From: Aquila chrysaetos chrysaetos
Lineage: Eukaryota; Chordata; Aves; Accipitriformes; Accipitridae
Direction of reading: 5' to 3'
Length of the DNA: 64,000 nucleotides
Assembly (NCBI RefSeq): GCF_900496995.4
Contig: NC_044014.1
Span: 25,070,234-25,134,233 of the forward strand
A program made the position numbers and the translations under genes. A model generated the notes under the pieces. The model was given only the letters and a program-made list of their open reading frames with translations, did no database searches and was not told the origin of the DNA. Of the stretch, positions 38,039-48,800 are shown piece by piece (position 1 is the first letter of the stretch; each line of letters begins with the position of its first letter).

Positions 38039-38653
38039 TTTGAGAAAGAAAATCCCAAGTTTTATAATGTTGAACTGTCAGACAAATTTGGGATACATTG
38101 AACTTTGTTGTCAGATGCTTTCCTGCACCCGCTCCCACTGCCCATGCAGCTGTTTGGGGTCTCAGCTGGGAACCCACCTTCCTCTTCAGAAGCATTTTCC
38201 ACAGCATCTCCTGGGTGAATTTTACTAGGGAAGATGAACAATATTTGAATGCCCTCTCAAACAAAGGTATTTTTATGGAAGAAAAAAAGTTAATAATCTG
38301 ATGAACAGTCAAAGGGAAAACACTATAGAGAGACCTGCAATAATTTCTTGAAGAGAGGCTTATGTTGTGTCCGCGCTGCTCTGCCTTTGAACAGCCTTTT
38401 ACCCCCAACTCAGGGGCTCCACCAATTGTAAAAGCAAGAACTAACCAGTGCCAGATTCGAGTCTCAAAATACAAACCATTTTAGACACGGGGAGCAAAGG
38501 GGTGGGGGGGCTGGTTCATAAGAAGACTTCTAAGCGTTATTGTAGCATAAATAATATGGCATCTTTCACCTCAAATAGCCTAACACTTCATAAAGTGATA
38601 TGAGCTTCACTAGTTGCTGAAACACAGCTATTTCTGAAATGGAACCTGATATC

Positions 38654-38672
38654 TTTTTTTTTTTTTTTTTTT
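38654..38672. repeat. T19 homopolymer tract in the paralogue's 3' region
   Basis: Nineteen consecutive T lie within the predicted 3' untranslated region of the DUSP13B-like paralogue, where the transcript would carry A19. This internal A-run can cause false 3' ends in oligo-dT primed libraries. Confidence 0.85.
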
Positions 38673-38909
38673 CACCAGCAAAGAGCAATGTTTTAAGGTG
38701 GAGAGTGGAGGATGCAGTATACAACCAATCGTAACTATAATCTAGGAAGGCTTTGCAAAATGGAAAGATCAAGTAAAATCTACTTTTAGCAATAACATGC
38801 TTTCTGGCGTACCATAAACTTGTATCCTTAGTTTACAAATACAATTCATTTAAAAGAAATACAGGAAACTCAAATAACATTTTGTCCTCTCTCCTTCAGT
38901 AATACTCTC

Positions 38910-39136
38910 TTAGAGCTCTTTGGTAGCAGATGCTCCGGTTCCTTTCCTTTCTTCATTTAGTTTAATGTCCAAGTCCCGGAGCTGGCTGAGGAACCCTGAA
39001 TTTGGGCAGATGTCTCTGTGAGCACTCACTGTTTTCAGAGCATCCACGAGTGTCATGTTTTCATGGATCATTAAAAAGGCAAGCACTAAAGATGCAGAGC
39101 GGCTCACCCCCATGGCACAATGAACAAAGACCTTAC
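38910..39136 (-). CDS. DUSP13B-like paralogue, coding exon 3 (catalytic loop and C-terminus)
   Basis: The acceptor is CTTTTTTTCTGCAG and the exon ends at a TAA stop at 38910. It encodes [55 protein letters not shown] and a tail [18 protein letters not shown]. Catalytic Cys134 and Arg140 are present. The first six exon bases are GTAAGG, so the junction itself looks like a donor site. Confidence 0.92.
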
Positions 39137-41901
39137 CTGCAGAAAAAAAGAGGCACAGCAAGGTGAGTGGGCTTTAGCATTTCTAAAGTGAGAAAGAAGC
39201 AGGGAGGACAAAAACTACTAGAAATGAGTTGGGAAAACAATGGTGACAATTAGTGGGTACTCAAGTTTTCAGGGGCTGTTAGCATAAGATCATGCCATAC
39301 AACTGAGGCAAGGTAGTATTTCATACTGACCTCATCCATCTAACCTAGGCCTCAGATTAAAATAGTTGAAATTTTCTGTGGAATGAGAAGCTTTCTGTGA
39401 CTAAACTTGTTAGTATAGTTTTCTGTGGAAAAAAAAAAAAAACCAGTTTTGGCAGAAGACTTTGGCCCAGCCCTGACTGTGATCACTGACAAGTCCCATG
39501 AACTCTGTTGGAGAGTCTGCCTGTAAAAATGGACTCATAATTTACTGTATCTCAGCAGCCCAGTGTGAGCTATAACTGGGGATTTAATAAAGCACTCCAG
39601 TGAAAGCAGCAGATCTCACAGCCAGTCAGAGTCTGAGCAAACTCTGGAACAAATGGAAATTATGATAACTAGGCCATAATCCAAACTCTGCTGACAAAAA
39701 TTCAGCAGGCTGCGGGTCAGGCTCGTAGTTTTTGACTTAGTTCATTAACTTCTGCTGCTTCTCTAGCTTAATAGACAGTCTGAATAAAGCTCCAATTCTG
39801 TGAAGCACTTAAGCATGTGAAGCATTTAAGCCAGCGCTGAAGTGCCGCTGCTCCCAGCTGAGTGCATCGGGAGCGGGAGCAGGGCTGGGGTACGCGGGGC
39901 AGGATCGCTGGGCTGGAGCCCGTGCCGGGGTGCGAGGTGCGTGTGGATGCACGCGGATGCTGCCACGTCCCCCGGGATGGACCCGTGGGGGAGCACCCGC
40001 GGTGCCGTAACCTCTGCCCTTCCCTCTCTCTCTGCTCCTGGAGTTGGCCCTTCGTCCCACCACGCTGGGCTCGGGGCAGCCAGCCCTCCCCAGCCCCCGG
40101 GCACCTGGTCACTGCCGCCATCCCGGCAGCGCGTGGCATAGGTGCCCTTCTCCCATCCTCCGCGCGGCGGTTCTGCGTGCGCCTTCTCGAACCGCGTGCT
40201 GAATCTGAGCCTTGCTGGCTGCCTGTTACTGCAATTTGGCTCCTGTTGAAACTTCCTCCCAAAGCTTCTCTTTGCCTCCTGCTTACCTCCTGAAGTGTTT
40301 AAGGCTTTGCCTATGAAATTGGCAGCATTGTAGAAGAAGATACTTAAATCAAAGGAAGGATCATCAAATGCTTCTACTCCGTAGTACTCTATTTGCAGAT
40401 CTTCGTAATATTTGGCTCCTGTGTTGATGCTATATGGCCCATCTGCTGCATTAAGGATGTGAGTAATGTTGAGGCTTCGAAGAGTCGTTTTGCTCCTAGC
40501 AGCCCACCTGTTGAAAGACGTGAAGCGCTCATTGGCAACACTCCTAACGTTCTGCTAAAATAGCATGGTTTAAAGTTAGTGCCTGCTCCCGCTAGGGAAG
40601 GATGCAGGAACTGCAGCTTGCTTACAGATTAGCAAATTTGGAGAAGCCCATAGTGCTTTGCACATGAAAAATGTGACATGGTGTTGCAGAGAGCAGCAAG
40701 AGCACAGACTTGCCGGTGGGATACTGTTAGTTAAGCAAATGCCTCCCAGCAGTTAATCCCTGGAAACATGGCTTACTGTATAAAGTGGTCAAGATTTTCC
40801 TTTAAATAGTTGTTTAGCAAGTTCTAGAGCTAATTTCTCATTCATAGCGTGCCTGGGTCGCAAGGGTGAGAACCCACACAGATGCAGCAGCACCCCTCGT
40901 TCCTGGGTGTTTGGACACGAAGCGGCTGCATCGTGCTCACCAGCCAGGTTCTCCCCACTTCCTACTATAAGCTGGGACTGAAGCTACTCCACAAAACTGT
41001 CATACTTAACCGATGTATTCAGGAGGAGGAGTAGGAGCTGGGAAAAACGAGCTGATGATCTATGTAATCTGCAGTAATCCAAATAGAAGGAAATGGCAAT
41101 AAATAGAAGCGGTCACAAGAATAAGGTATGTGCGTGAAAATTCCTGTCTGATATTTTCAGTTTTACCATCTTTGGAAGAAAGTCTGGATTTGGACTGGCA
41201 AAATCCCTATTGTATAATTCATTTGGGTCCTCCTCCATCTGGCTCTTGATCCTGCTACTCCTGTTTGAGTGAGGCCACTGGCAGCATGTCTTCACAGCTG
41301 CAGGTGTTCTCCCCTCCGTCAGTATCCTCGAGTGTCTTCTGCAGTGCCAAGAAACTGAAAGCAGAGCCCTATTTGAGGGCTACTGTGCTCTTGTCTGCTG
41401 CCTTTGAGCACAGTTTCCAGGGCAGATAATGCATCTCAAAGTTGACACCAATTTGGGATGGGTTCTTTAAGGACTTTAGTCTAGCATACAAATAATTCTT
41501 ACCCTGCCAAATCCGCTGTGGTTCACAGAATATAGAAAACCCAACTCAGACACACTATGAATACACCATTTTGTATGCCATGTTTTTCATGACATCCAAA
41601 CTCCTTATGTTATCAGTTTTGGAAGCCTGTGTTGCAAAAACATTCCTGCAGACCCAAAAGCTGGTCCCCAGTGTACGACACCCCTTCCTCCTCCTCCCAA
41701 GGACCGATAACAGCTTAATGATAGGACATTATGTTCTTACGCATCTCCCAGGTAAATATTTGGCCAGACTTGGTCCACATGATTATCAGACCCTCCTCTG
41801 AACCAAAAGAGCCGCTGGAGGTCTGATAGTGCTGGTGTTTCATAGGAAGCTCTGCTCCCTGCACTGCTAGTCGCAGATGAAGAGTCTCTGGTGTGAGGCA
41901 T
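38910..41901 (-). CDS. DUSP13B-like tandem paralogue, 3 coding exons (202 aa)
   Basis: Coding exons are 41901-41741, 40507-40287 and 39136-38910. They join in frame (53 codons plus 2 nt, 221 nt, 227 nt with the stop) to 202 residues. Landmarks are [22 protein letters not shown] at 41-53, general-acid Asp102 in [12 protein letters not shown], and the loop [11 protein letters not shown] with Cys134 and Arg140, then [15 protein letters not shown]. The Asp-Cys spacing is 32, as in the left copy. It shares ICPNSGF and HCAMG with DUSP13B rather than the FPNRGF type of DUSP13A and DUSP29, so I place it as a B-type paralogue. By hand count it is identical to the left copy at 36/73 residues in exon 2 and 42/59 in exon 3. 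All catalytic residues are kept, so activity is expected; substrates and tissue are unknown. The N-terminus is Ser-rich ([12 protein letters not shown]) and the tail is Glu/Lys-rich. An official symbol for this copy is not known to me. Confidence 0.9.
40287..40507 (-). CDS. DUSP13B-like paralogue, coding exon 2 (general-acid Asp)
   Basis: This 221-nt exon runs from acceptor TTTCAACAG to donor GGAG/GTAAGC. It encodes [47 protein letters not shown] with general-acid Asp102, and the helix [17 protein letters not shown]. Length and phases are identical to exon 2 of the left copy, showing common descent by duplication. The reading frame stays open past the donor for about 150 further codons into a GC-rich part of intron 2 (see findings). 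Confidence 0.9.
41741..41901 (-). CDS. DUSP13B-like paralogue, coding exon 1
   Basis: The first in-frame ATG is at 41901 with A at -3. A frame extended upstream would need a GTG start and is not credible in a vertebrate. The exon ends at GAT GC/GTAAGA, the same split-codon position as in the left copy. It encodes a Ser-rich N-terminus, [13 protein letters not shown], then [14 protein letters not shown] plausible acceptor (CTTAATTCATTTCAG, exon from about 41948) lies upstream, so a separate 5' untranslated exon is likely. Confidence 0.87.
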
Positions 41902-42440
41902 CTTGCTCCTCTCTTGCACGCACTTGGGCTATATCAGAGACAGCTTTTCTGAAATGAATTAAGAGGAAATTTTCATACGGAAATAATATTCCCTAGAAAC
42001 TAGTCCTGTTCATTACCCTCCAAATAGCATTACATTATTATAACTAGTGTGTGCAGCAGGGCCTGCAGGTGTTGCTAAAAGCATCCAGAGAGCAGGACTG
42101 ACTCTGTGGTCGGACTCTACAGGCATGTAATTCATCCCCTGAGAAAGCAGCAGCATAAGATGATATGATTTAATTTCTTGTCAAGTAACGCTGTTGAAAA
42201 AGAACATCCTGTGCCACCCGAATGCAGCACTGGCTGAACCTCATAGGTGCAGGTATGATTACTGTTACTATAGCACTGATGAGTGTATGCAGGAAAGCTC
42301 CAGTACTTTATGTCGGAAAGTTACCAAAGTGTTTGTGCGCACTTGGTTCCGGTTAGTTAAAATGGGAAGTTTTTGAAAGAATGAATCATTGGACTGACTT
42401 ATATTTACAAAGCTTCTAGGGCCAAGGTGGAAATCTTAGG

Positions 42441-42600
42441 ATGTGTATGTAAGACATATATTCATATAGTAGATGTGTATACATATATAAAATGTATGTA
42501 CGTACAATTTTCTTTCATTTATAGGGCGGTATTTAAAACATGTATACACATACATAGGCATACATGTATACTTATGAATGGATTTTCACATGCGTATGAG
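42441..42600. repeat. Imperfect TATG/CATA-rich simple sequence
   Basis: Irregular runs of GTATGTA, CATATA, GTATACA and ACATACAT motifs fill this stretch, and similar sequence resumes at 43003-43040 on the other side of the CR1 copy. The CR1 therefore appears to have inserted into, or next to, an alternating purine-pyrimidine repeat. Confidence 0.6.
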
Positions 42601-42605
42601 CACAA

Positions 42606-43003
42606 GTCTTATGAGGAGCGGCTGAAGGGAGCTGGGGCTGTTTAGTCTAGAAAAGAGGAGGCTGAGGGGAGACCTTATCGCCCTCTACAACTACCTGAAA
42701 GGGGGTTGTAGTGAGGTGGGTGCTGGTCTCTTCTGTCAGGTGGCTGGAGATAGGACAAGAGGAAATGACCTCAAGTTGCGGCAAGGGAGGTTTAGGTTGG
42801 ATATTAGGAAAAATTTTTTTACTGAGAGGGTTGTCAAACATTGGAATAGGCTGCCCAGGGAAGTGGTTGAGTCACCATTCCTGGAGGTATTCAAAAAGCA
42901 AGTGGACGAGGTACTTCAGGACATGGTTTAGTGGGCATGGCTGATGGTTGGACTCGATGATCTTGAAGGTCTTTTCCAACCTAAATGATTCTATGATTCT
43001 ATA
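42606..43003 (+). mobile_element. CR1 LINE, 5'-truncated 3' end
   Basis: This is a typical avian CR1 3' end: CGGCTGAAGGGAGCTGGG, GACCTTATCGCCCTCTACAA, GACAAGAGGAAATGACCTCA and the terminal ATGATTCTATGATTCTAT tail. The plus-strand frame at 42716-42931 encodes the C-terminus of the CR1 reverse-transcriptase protein ([40 protein letters not shown]). It is about 400 bp long, so severely 5'-truncated and inactive, but little diverged in this part. It sits in a TATG/TACA-rich simple-sequence region. It lies outside the DUSP coding exons, about 0.7 kb upstream of the coding start of the paralogue at 41.9 kb. Confidence 0.93.
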
Positions 43004-45397
43004 TGTACATATCTACATATATGTCTGTATGTATAGAAATAGAAATTGAGAGAATTTGAACTAGTTTTTTCCATCTCTCAGGCAAATACCCCTGAACACT
43101 CAGCTACACTGGTATACTTGCATCTGTCTGTCTCAGTCTCTCCTCTGGGAGCTGTTCCACTTTGTATAAATAATGTGATAGCTATTTGCCTCCAGAGAGA
43201 GGCTGTTTCTCTTGTCTGAGAGGTAGGGTACTTACCTGGGATGTGAGAAAACAAGGCATCTGAATTTTGGGAAATAATTACAGAGCTGAAAGTTCTGGCT
43301 TTGTTGCCCTGTTGAGAATCCCATTTAGGACTGTTTTGCTCCCTCACAGATCATGCAGTGGAATACAGGCATCCCTTTTGCAATGTTGTTTGCTGGTTTA
43401 GACCCAGGAAGCTCAGGCCAGCTGGTCCAGCCTGAAGTAGAGGTCAGCTGAGAGCAAGAGTTCAAAGATATCCAAGCAGTCCCCTCTCTGAGACTTTAGG
43501 AGCATTCCTCCCGTCAGGACCTCATTATCTGAATTGTTGTTCTCGCCCCCAGAGAACATTGATGAGCTTTGTTTTGTTGCTTGTTGCTATTAAAGCCATA
43601 ATCAATGTAGGACCCACACTAGAACTCTTCCCAAAGTGGGGTGGCCAGTGTTTATTCTGATGTGGCATCAGCTTTCACTCTAATGCCTGACTGCCTAAAT
43701 CTAGAATTTGGGTTTATTTTCTCAGCAATTCTAGAAAACGAGTGCAGGTGAGACCTTTGGAAGTCATCTTGTCTGTCCCTGCCCCACAGCAACAGCAGCC
43801 AGATGGATGTAGCTTCTAAAGCAACAACAACAACTTTGTTCAAACATCCAGGTATGTTATTTTTAACAGCGTAGGCTGATTTGGGGAATTAAGCAGAAAG
43901 CAAGGGAGAATATCTCATTGCTTATGGAAAAAGAAGTAGAGATGATGCAAGGCATATTACTGAACACACCACATACATTTCTGTGACCTCAGCCTAAATT
44001 TGCTTCCCCTGTCCCCTTCTCCCCCCTCCTCCCCGCAAATGTTAAGAGCAGTTCCAGCTTTTTGTATGTTCCAATAAAAAGGAAGCCTTCCTAGGGTAAC
44101 TACTTAATAAGAAAAATATGAAAAGCACATCAAAAATGATGGGAGAGATGGAAAAAAAGCTGACTGGTTTTACTTTTATTGACGAAGGAAAAGAACTGCA
44201 GGGAAGTAGAGAGGAATATAGAGATAAAAGCCTACGAATTTTTCAGGGCGGATAACACCAAGAGCTTTGGTAAACGAGTATGTTGTGCAATCCCAGCACA
44301 GATTAGCATGAAGAATAGCACAGAAAAAGATATTGTGCATTGCCCTGCAAGTTTTACTGCCTGGCGAAAGTCATGCACTGTGCTCAGGAGCTACTGCCAG
44401 CATTGTCGTGATGACCTGTTTGTACTTTCACCGACACAGAACGTTAAGCTGAAGCAGTAAAAGGAAATCAAGAAAAAGATACTACAGCTTCTACATCAGG
44501 AGATTCGTAAGACCACAGGCTCGTTTTCAAGGAGTGTGGCTGACTCTCAATTGCTGCAGATGTTTAAAGGCTGAAGTTGTGGAGGTAAGCAGATGGATAC
44601 TACTTCCAGTTCTCCTAGCTCCCACTACTTTAAACTTCTGTTGTAGCCTGTCAGCTAGTTACAGTAATGGAGATGATTAGCAGAGAGAATTACATTGTGA
44701 GGCCTCTTGTTCAGGACCTGACTTTGAGGAGGTTCTCCAAGAATTGAGTCGTTTTGGTGCCGGTGAAACTTAGCAGGCGACTCCAGCCTTTGCAGCCAGG
44801 GAGCTGCTTTGCAACAGAGATCCCTTTCATACAGCAGTCCTCTTTCCAAAAAGTGCGTCAACATCATTTGCTTCTCATGACTAATGCCAGACAAGTGAGC
44901 TCCTCATGTCAACACGAAGCGTAGCTCCTCCCAAGCACACTGCTCCGTCCTGCGCTGCACTGGCCTTGAAATTGAATTGCTCTGCAGGGCCTTCAGGGTA
45001 AGCTTGGAAATAGCTATACCAGATGATTGGACTAATGAGGAAAGTAATATGAATTTTTTAATTGAAGGCCAGGGACTTTGCTGAGGGTTTTCCCCCCACC
45101 CCTTCTACTTTAAGATACTGCAAAGCTAGCGAAAGTGCTGCCACTGATTACATTTCTCTAAGCTTCTCCCTCTGGGTGGCTCCCAGAAGCTGCTGCAGTT
45201 GGAAACAGCCAGTGACTGCAGGAGGGCAGGAGCCCTGTAACTGGGAAAAAAAAGTTTCTGTCTTAGAAGGTCACTAACGTTTTCTGCAGAGATCTAGACC
45301 ACGCAGGTTGGATAGGATTACTTTTCTTTGAAACCGTAGCCTGGAAGTACCTAAAGACCATCTCATTAGATTCTTTCTTTCTGTCTTTGTTCCCCAA

Positions 45398-45455
45398 CCC
45401 CCCCCCCCCCACCCCGGTTAAAACCAAAACAACAGCAACAACAACAACAAAAAAG
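45398..45455. repeat. Poly(C) and (CAA)n simple repeats
   Basis: A C-rich run interrupted by A (about 45400-45416) is followed by AACAACAGCAACAACAACAA and a short A run. Confidence 0.75.
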
Positions 45456-45710
45456 CCTTCTACCTATAGCGACATTTGAGACTGGATAGAGGTTTTTAAA
45501 GGCAATCCACATGTATTAACCTCCTTGCTTCCCGGGAAGAATACAAGGTAGCACAAGCTTTAAAACCGTTTTGTCCTTACCCATCAGCTCCCAAACAGCC
45601 AGAGCGCCGGGCTGCACCCCAGACGGCCAGGGCCTGCCTGGCTCCGTGTCTGAGCTGTGGAGCCCGAGTCGCGGAGGCTGGGGCAGGCACCAGAGCCACC
45701 CTGGGGGCAC

Positions 45711-45850
45711 GGGCTGCAGGCGGCTGTGGGGCTCGGCATGGCCGGGCTGCAGGCGGCTGGTGGGGCTCGGCATGGCCGGGCTGCAGGCGGCTGTGGGGCT
45801 CGGCATGGCCGGGCTGCAGGCGGCTGTGGGGCTCGGCAAGGCCGGGCTGC
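45711..45850 (+). repeat. 33-bp GC-rich minisatellite, about 4 units
   Basis: Units starting GGGCTGCAGGCGGCTGTGGG begin at 45711, 45744, 45778 and 45811, with a partial fifth at 45844. Three units are 33 bp and the second is 34 bp (one extra G). Units differ by only a few bases, implying recent expansion. Because 33 is divisible by 3, open frames on both strands show an 11-residue repeat; these frames have no recognisable domain and I do not call them genes. Confidence 0.85.
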
Positions 45851-48800
45851 GGGGAGCGCCCAGGCGGGGCTGCGGGTGACTCCCCGCGCTGCGTGCGCGC
45901 GGCCGGGCGCCGCTCCCGAGGGACTCGGTCATTCCAGGACCTCGGCTACAACCACCTCGCTGAGCTTTGTACCTCTTTGATATTGTCCAGCCACTCGAGT
46001 GCTACAGTCTGCAAGGCTTTTTTCCTTTTTCTCTTTCTACGCTGGAAACAATTGCCGTTTTCTACTGAAGGTTTTTCTGGCAAAGAAAAGAAAAAAAACG
46101 CACAACCCCCACTGACTTGAATTGACTGAAGTGTTTAACAGATTTGTGTTGCGTTTGCAGATTCCAGGCAAAGAAAACTCAGCAAAGCTCTGGAAAAAAC
46201 GCAAACACTCCAATACTGTAAGTTTGAAATAGTTCATTTTCTTACTTCCAAAAAAATCACCATTTCCATTTTTCTTTTCAAAGTTACTTTTGTTTTGGAA
46301 TTTTACTTTAGCATTGCATAAAATCTTTTAAAATATTAAAACAAGATGAAGTGGCTTGTTCCTGGTTGAGAAAAACATGTTTTGTTTAACTAAAAAAGAA
46401 CACAAACTAACTGAGCAGCCACATATTTGCCTAGCCCTAATTTTCACTGCTGTAACAGGGGGAAAGCCTCTTGCCATTTTGCCATGGTTGTTTACCTTGT
46501 CTCCTAAAGGCCAAACTGAGCTGTAGAGAGATTAAACAACTGTCTGAAGCCCCGAGAGGAGTCTGTGGCAGGGCATTAGTTGGGCCCCAAGTCATCTTTC
46601 CTCTATCCCTTTTGCTAGCACCTTCCTAGCTGGCAGAGGTCTGCTTGTGGTTATGATGATAGCCCGGATGGGGACAGGTGTCTTTCAATAACAAGGTCCT
46701 ATGTGAGATTATTGATAGCCTTGGGCACAGCAGGGCACTGGTTTTGGCTGGACCTGTGGTTACTACAATAACAGAAACATTAGCTAACAATAACATGATA
46801 CAGAAAACTCCTGCAGCCAAATATCCTAAATTCCCTGAATCAAAACCTGACAAACTAAATGGTTCAAAATACCAAAGCATGAGATCAGAATATAATTCCC
46901 GTGGGGGGAAAAAAAAAAAAAGCCTCTCAATGCATTTGAAATTGCTGTCTACTCGTTTTTTCTTCTCTTTTCTCTCAGCAAGCATCTCTGCACTCATCTT
47001 TTACAATCCTTGCTCTTTTCTCTCAGGTAGTGCTTAATACTATGGCTCTTTGTCCTCCTGATGGAAAAATCCAGATGGAAAGAAGTGTGGTTCACAGGGA
47101 AATGATCGTGTAAGTGGAATTAATCTTTCAGATACTGTAACGTGAAATCTGATCTTCCTTTTTGCTAAGAAGACCCAATCTGTGTCTCTACATTTTGGTC
47201 AGAATCCGATGCTAAGAGAACCCAGGAGTCTCTTGAGGTAGAGCTGAAAGCCTTGTGCGCAGAAACAGGCACATTTAAAAGCAATAGCAAAGTTAAAACA
47301 GCCAGATGGGAACCTAGCAGGCAACCAAGAGGGGAACTCTCTGTTTTCCTTGCAAGCCTACAGGGGCTTGTTTGCAGGAATTAGAATCTCTCACCAGCAG
47401 TTCACTGCAGCTCTAATACCAAGTGGTATTGAAAATGAGAAGCAGGTTATGGCTGATGGTTTAAATGAGGCACCTATGGGAATTTAGAAATGAGATCCTG
47501 GACTCGTCTCGGTGTAGACCGTGCACATGGCAGAGCAATATTGCTTTCTTGGCTGACTGCATCATATATTATGGCCTTTTATTTTGCCCACACTCAAACA
47601 GCGGGGAACAGTAGAAGTTCATTGCTCCTGCTCGCTGTTTAAACCCCGATCTGCCTCACCAGAGGCAGTGCCCCTGAATAATGGAAAGCAGAATCGGTCC
47701 CTCGGCTTCAGCGGGGGTACGTGTTCAATGCAGCACTGTATTAATGCCATTACCATTATTCCGGAGTGAAGAGAAAAGCAGAATGTACAATTAAAGCTCT
47801 GTTTGGTTCAGTTTTTAAGAGAATTTACTGCCCGGGAAAGATGCCAGATCGCGGTCTCTGGAAAACACAGCCCTCTCTTTAACCACAGCGGCGGGAAGGA
47901 GTGGGAGCAGCCCTGCAAGCCTCCTCCACGGCTACCCCCTCAGCTCAGCTCAGCTCGCAGATGCCCCTCGCCCTACGCTGGCAGCCCTGTTTTACTGGGT
48001 GGGAGAAAATCTGCGTCTTCACACCTCTTCACTGCTCGATCTCCCTCCTGACACCTCTGTTCATGTCCGGCCTTGTACATTTATGATGGGGCCCTCCGAC
48101 TCCTCCAAACTGAGCTGGAAGGTACCAACTTCTCCTTGCGAGAAGCAAAAGGCTCCTTCCGCTGTGAACCCTCCCGTCCCCGCGCAGGGCTGCCCGTGGG
48201 GCTGGAGGGTCTGCTGCAGGGCAGAGACAGCCTGCCGCTGCCCCACGGGACCTGCGTGTGCCTGGGGACGGCGGGGACGCGTGAGGCTGTTTCAGGAGTG
48301 GGAGCAGTCGGAGGGCAGGGCAGGTGAGGGTAACCAGCCTCGGCCAGGGGTTCGGATAGCCGGGAGAGCCCTCGGCGGCGAGGCAGGTCCCAGGCGAAGT
48401 GGGAAGTCAAGGGGGTGCGTGGCCGGGTGCGTGGCCAGGCATGGGCAGAGCTGCGAGGTAGCGCAGGTGGAGGTTAAGCCCGAGTGTCTCGGCTCAGATG
48501 GGCTCCTGAGTGAGGTGGGGAGCCCCAGCGAGGCCTCCCACCGCTCGCTCTCACGCAGCTCCTTCCAGCAGCCCCATCCCAGGTCACACAGCCACCGTTG
48601 TCCTTGGACAAGGCAAGCCCCCAGGAGGGGCAGAGCTTGCCAAGCCAGGCTCATGGCGCTGCCAGCAGGATTCAGGCTCATAAGAGGAGCTTCACCTGTG
48701 CCCTGCTGGTTTTTGGGGAGCGGATGTTATTGCTAGCTCATGGAAGTGCTCCTGGAGAGCGTTTCCATTGCAATGTAACGGATCTGCACATATTTTCCTA

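Noticed and set aside
41902-41919. Extending the paralogue's start six codons upstream
   Set aside because: The upstream start would be GTG; the ATG at 41901 has A at -3 and is the credible start.
42716-42931. Open frame that could be called a host gene
   Set aside because: It is the C-terminal end of the CR1 reverse-transcriptase protein, so it belongs to the mobile element.
45516-45932. Repeat protein with an 11-residue unit on the minus strand
   Set aside because: Both strands read as repeat proteins because the minisatellite unit is 33 bp. Nothing indicates transcription.
47999-48736. 245-codon plus-strand open frame
   Set aside because: No recognisable domain, overlapping long frames on the other strand, GC-rich composition, and no convincing splice or Kozak context.
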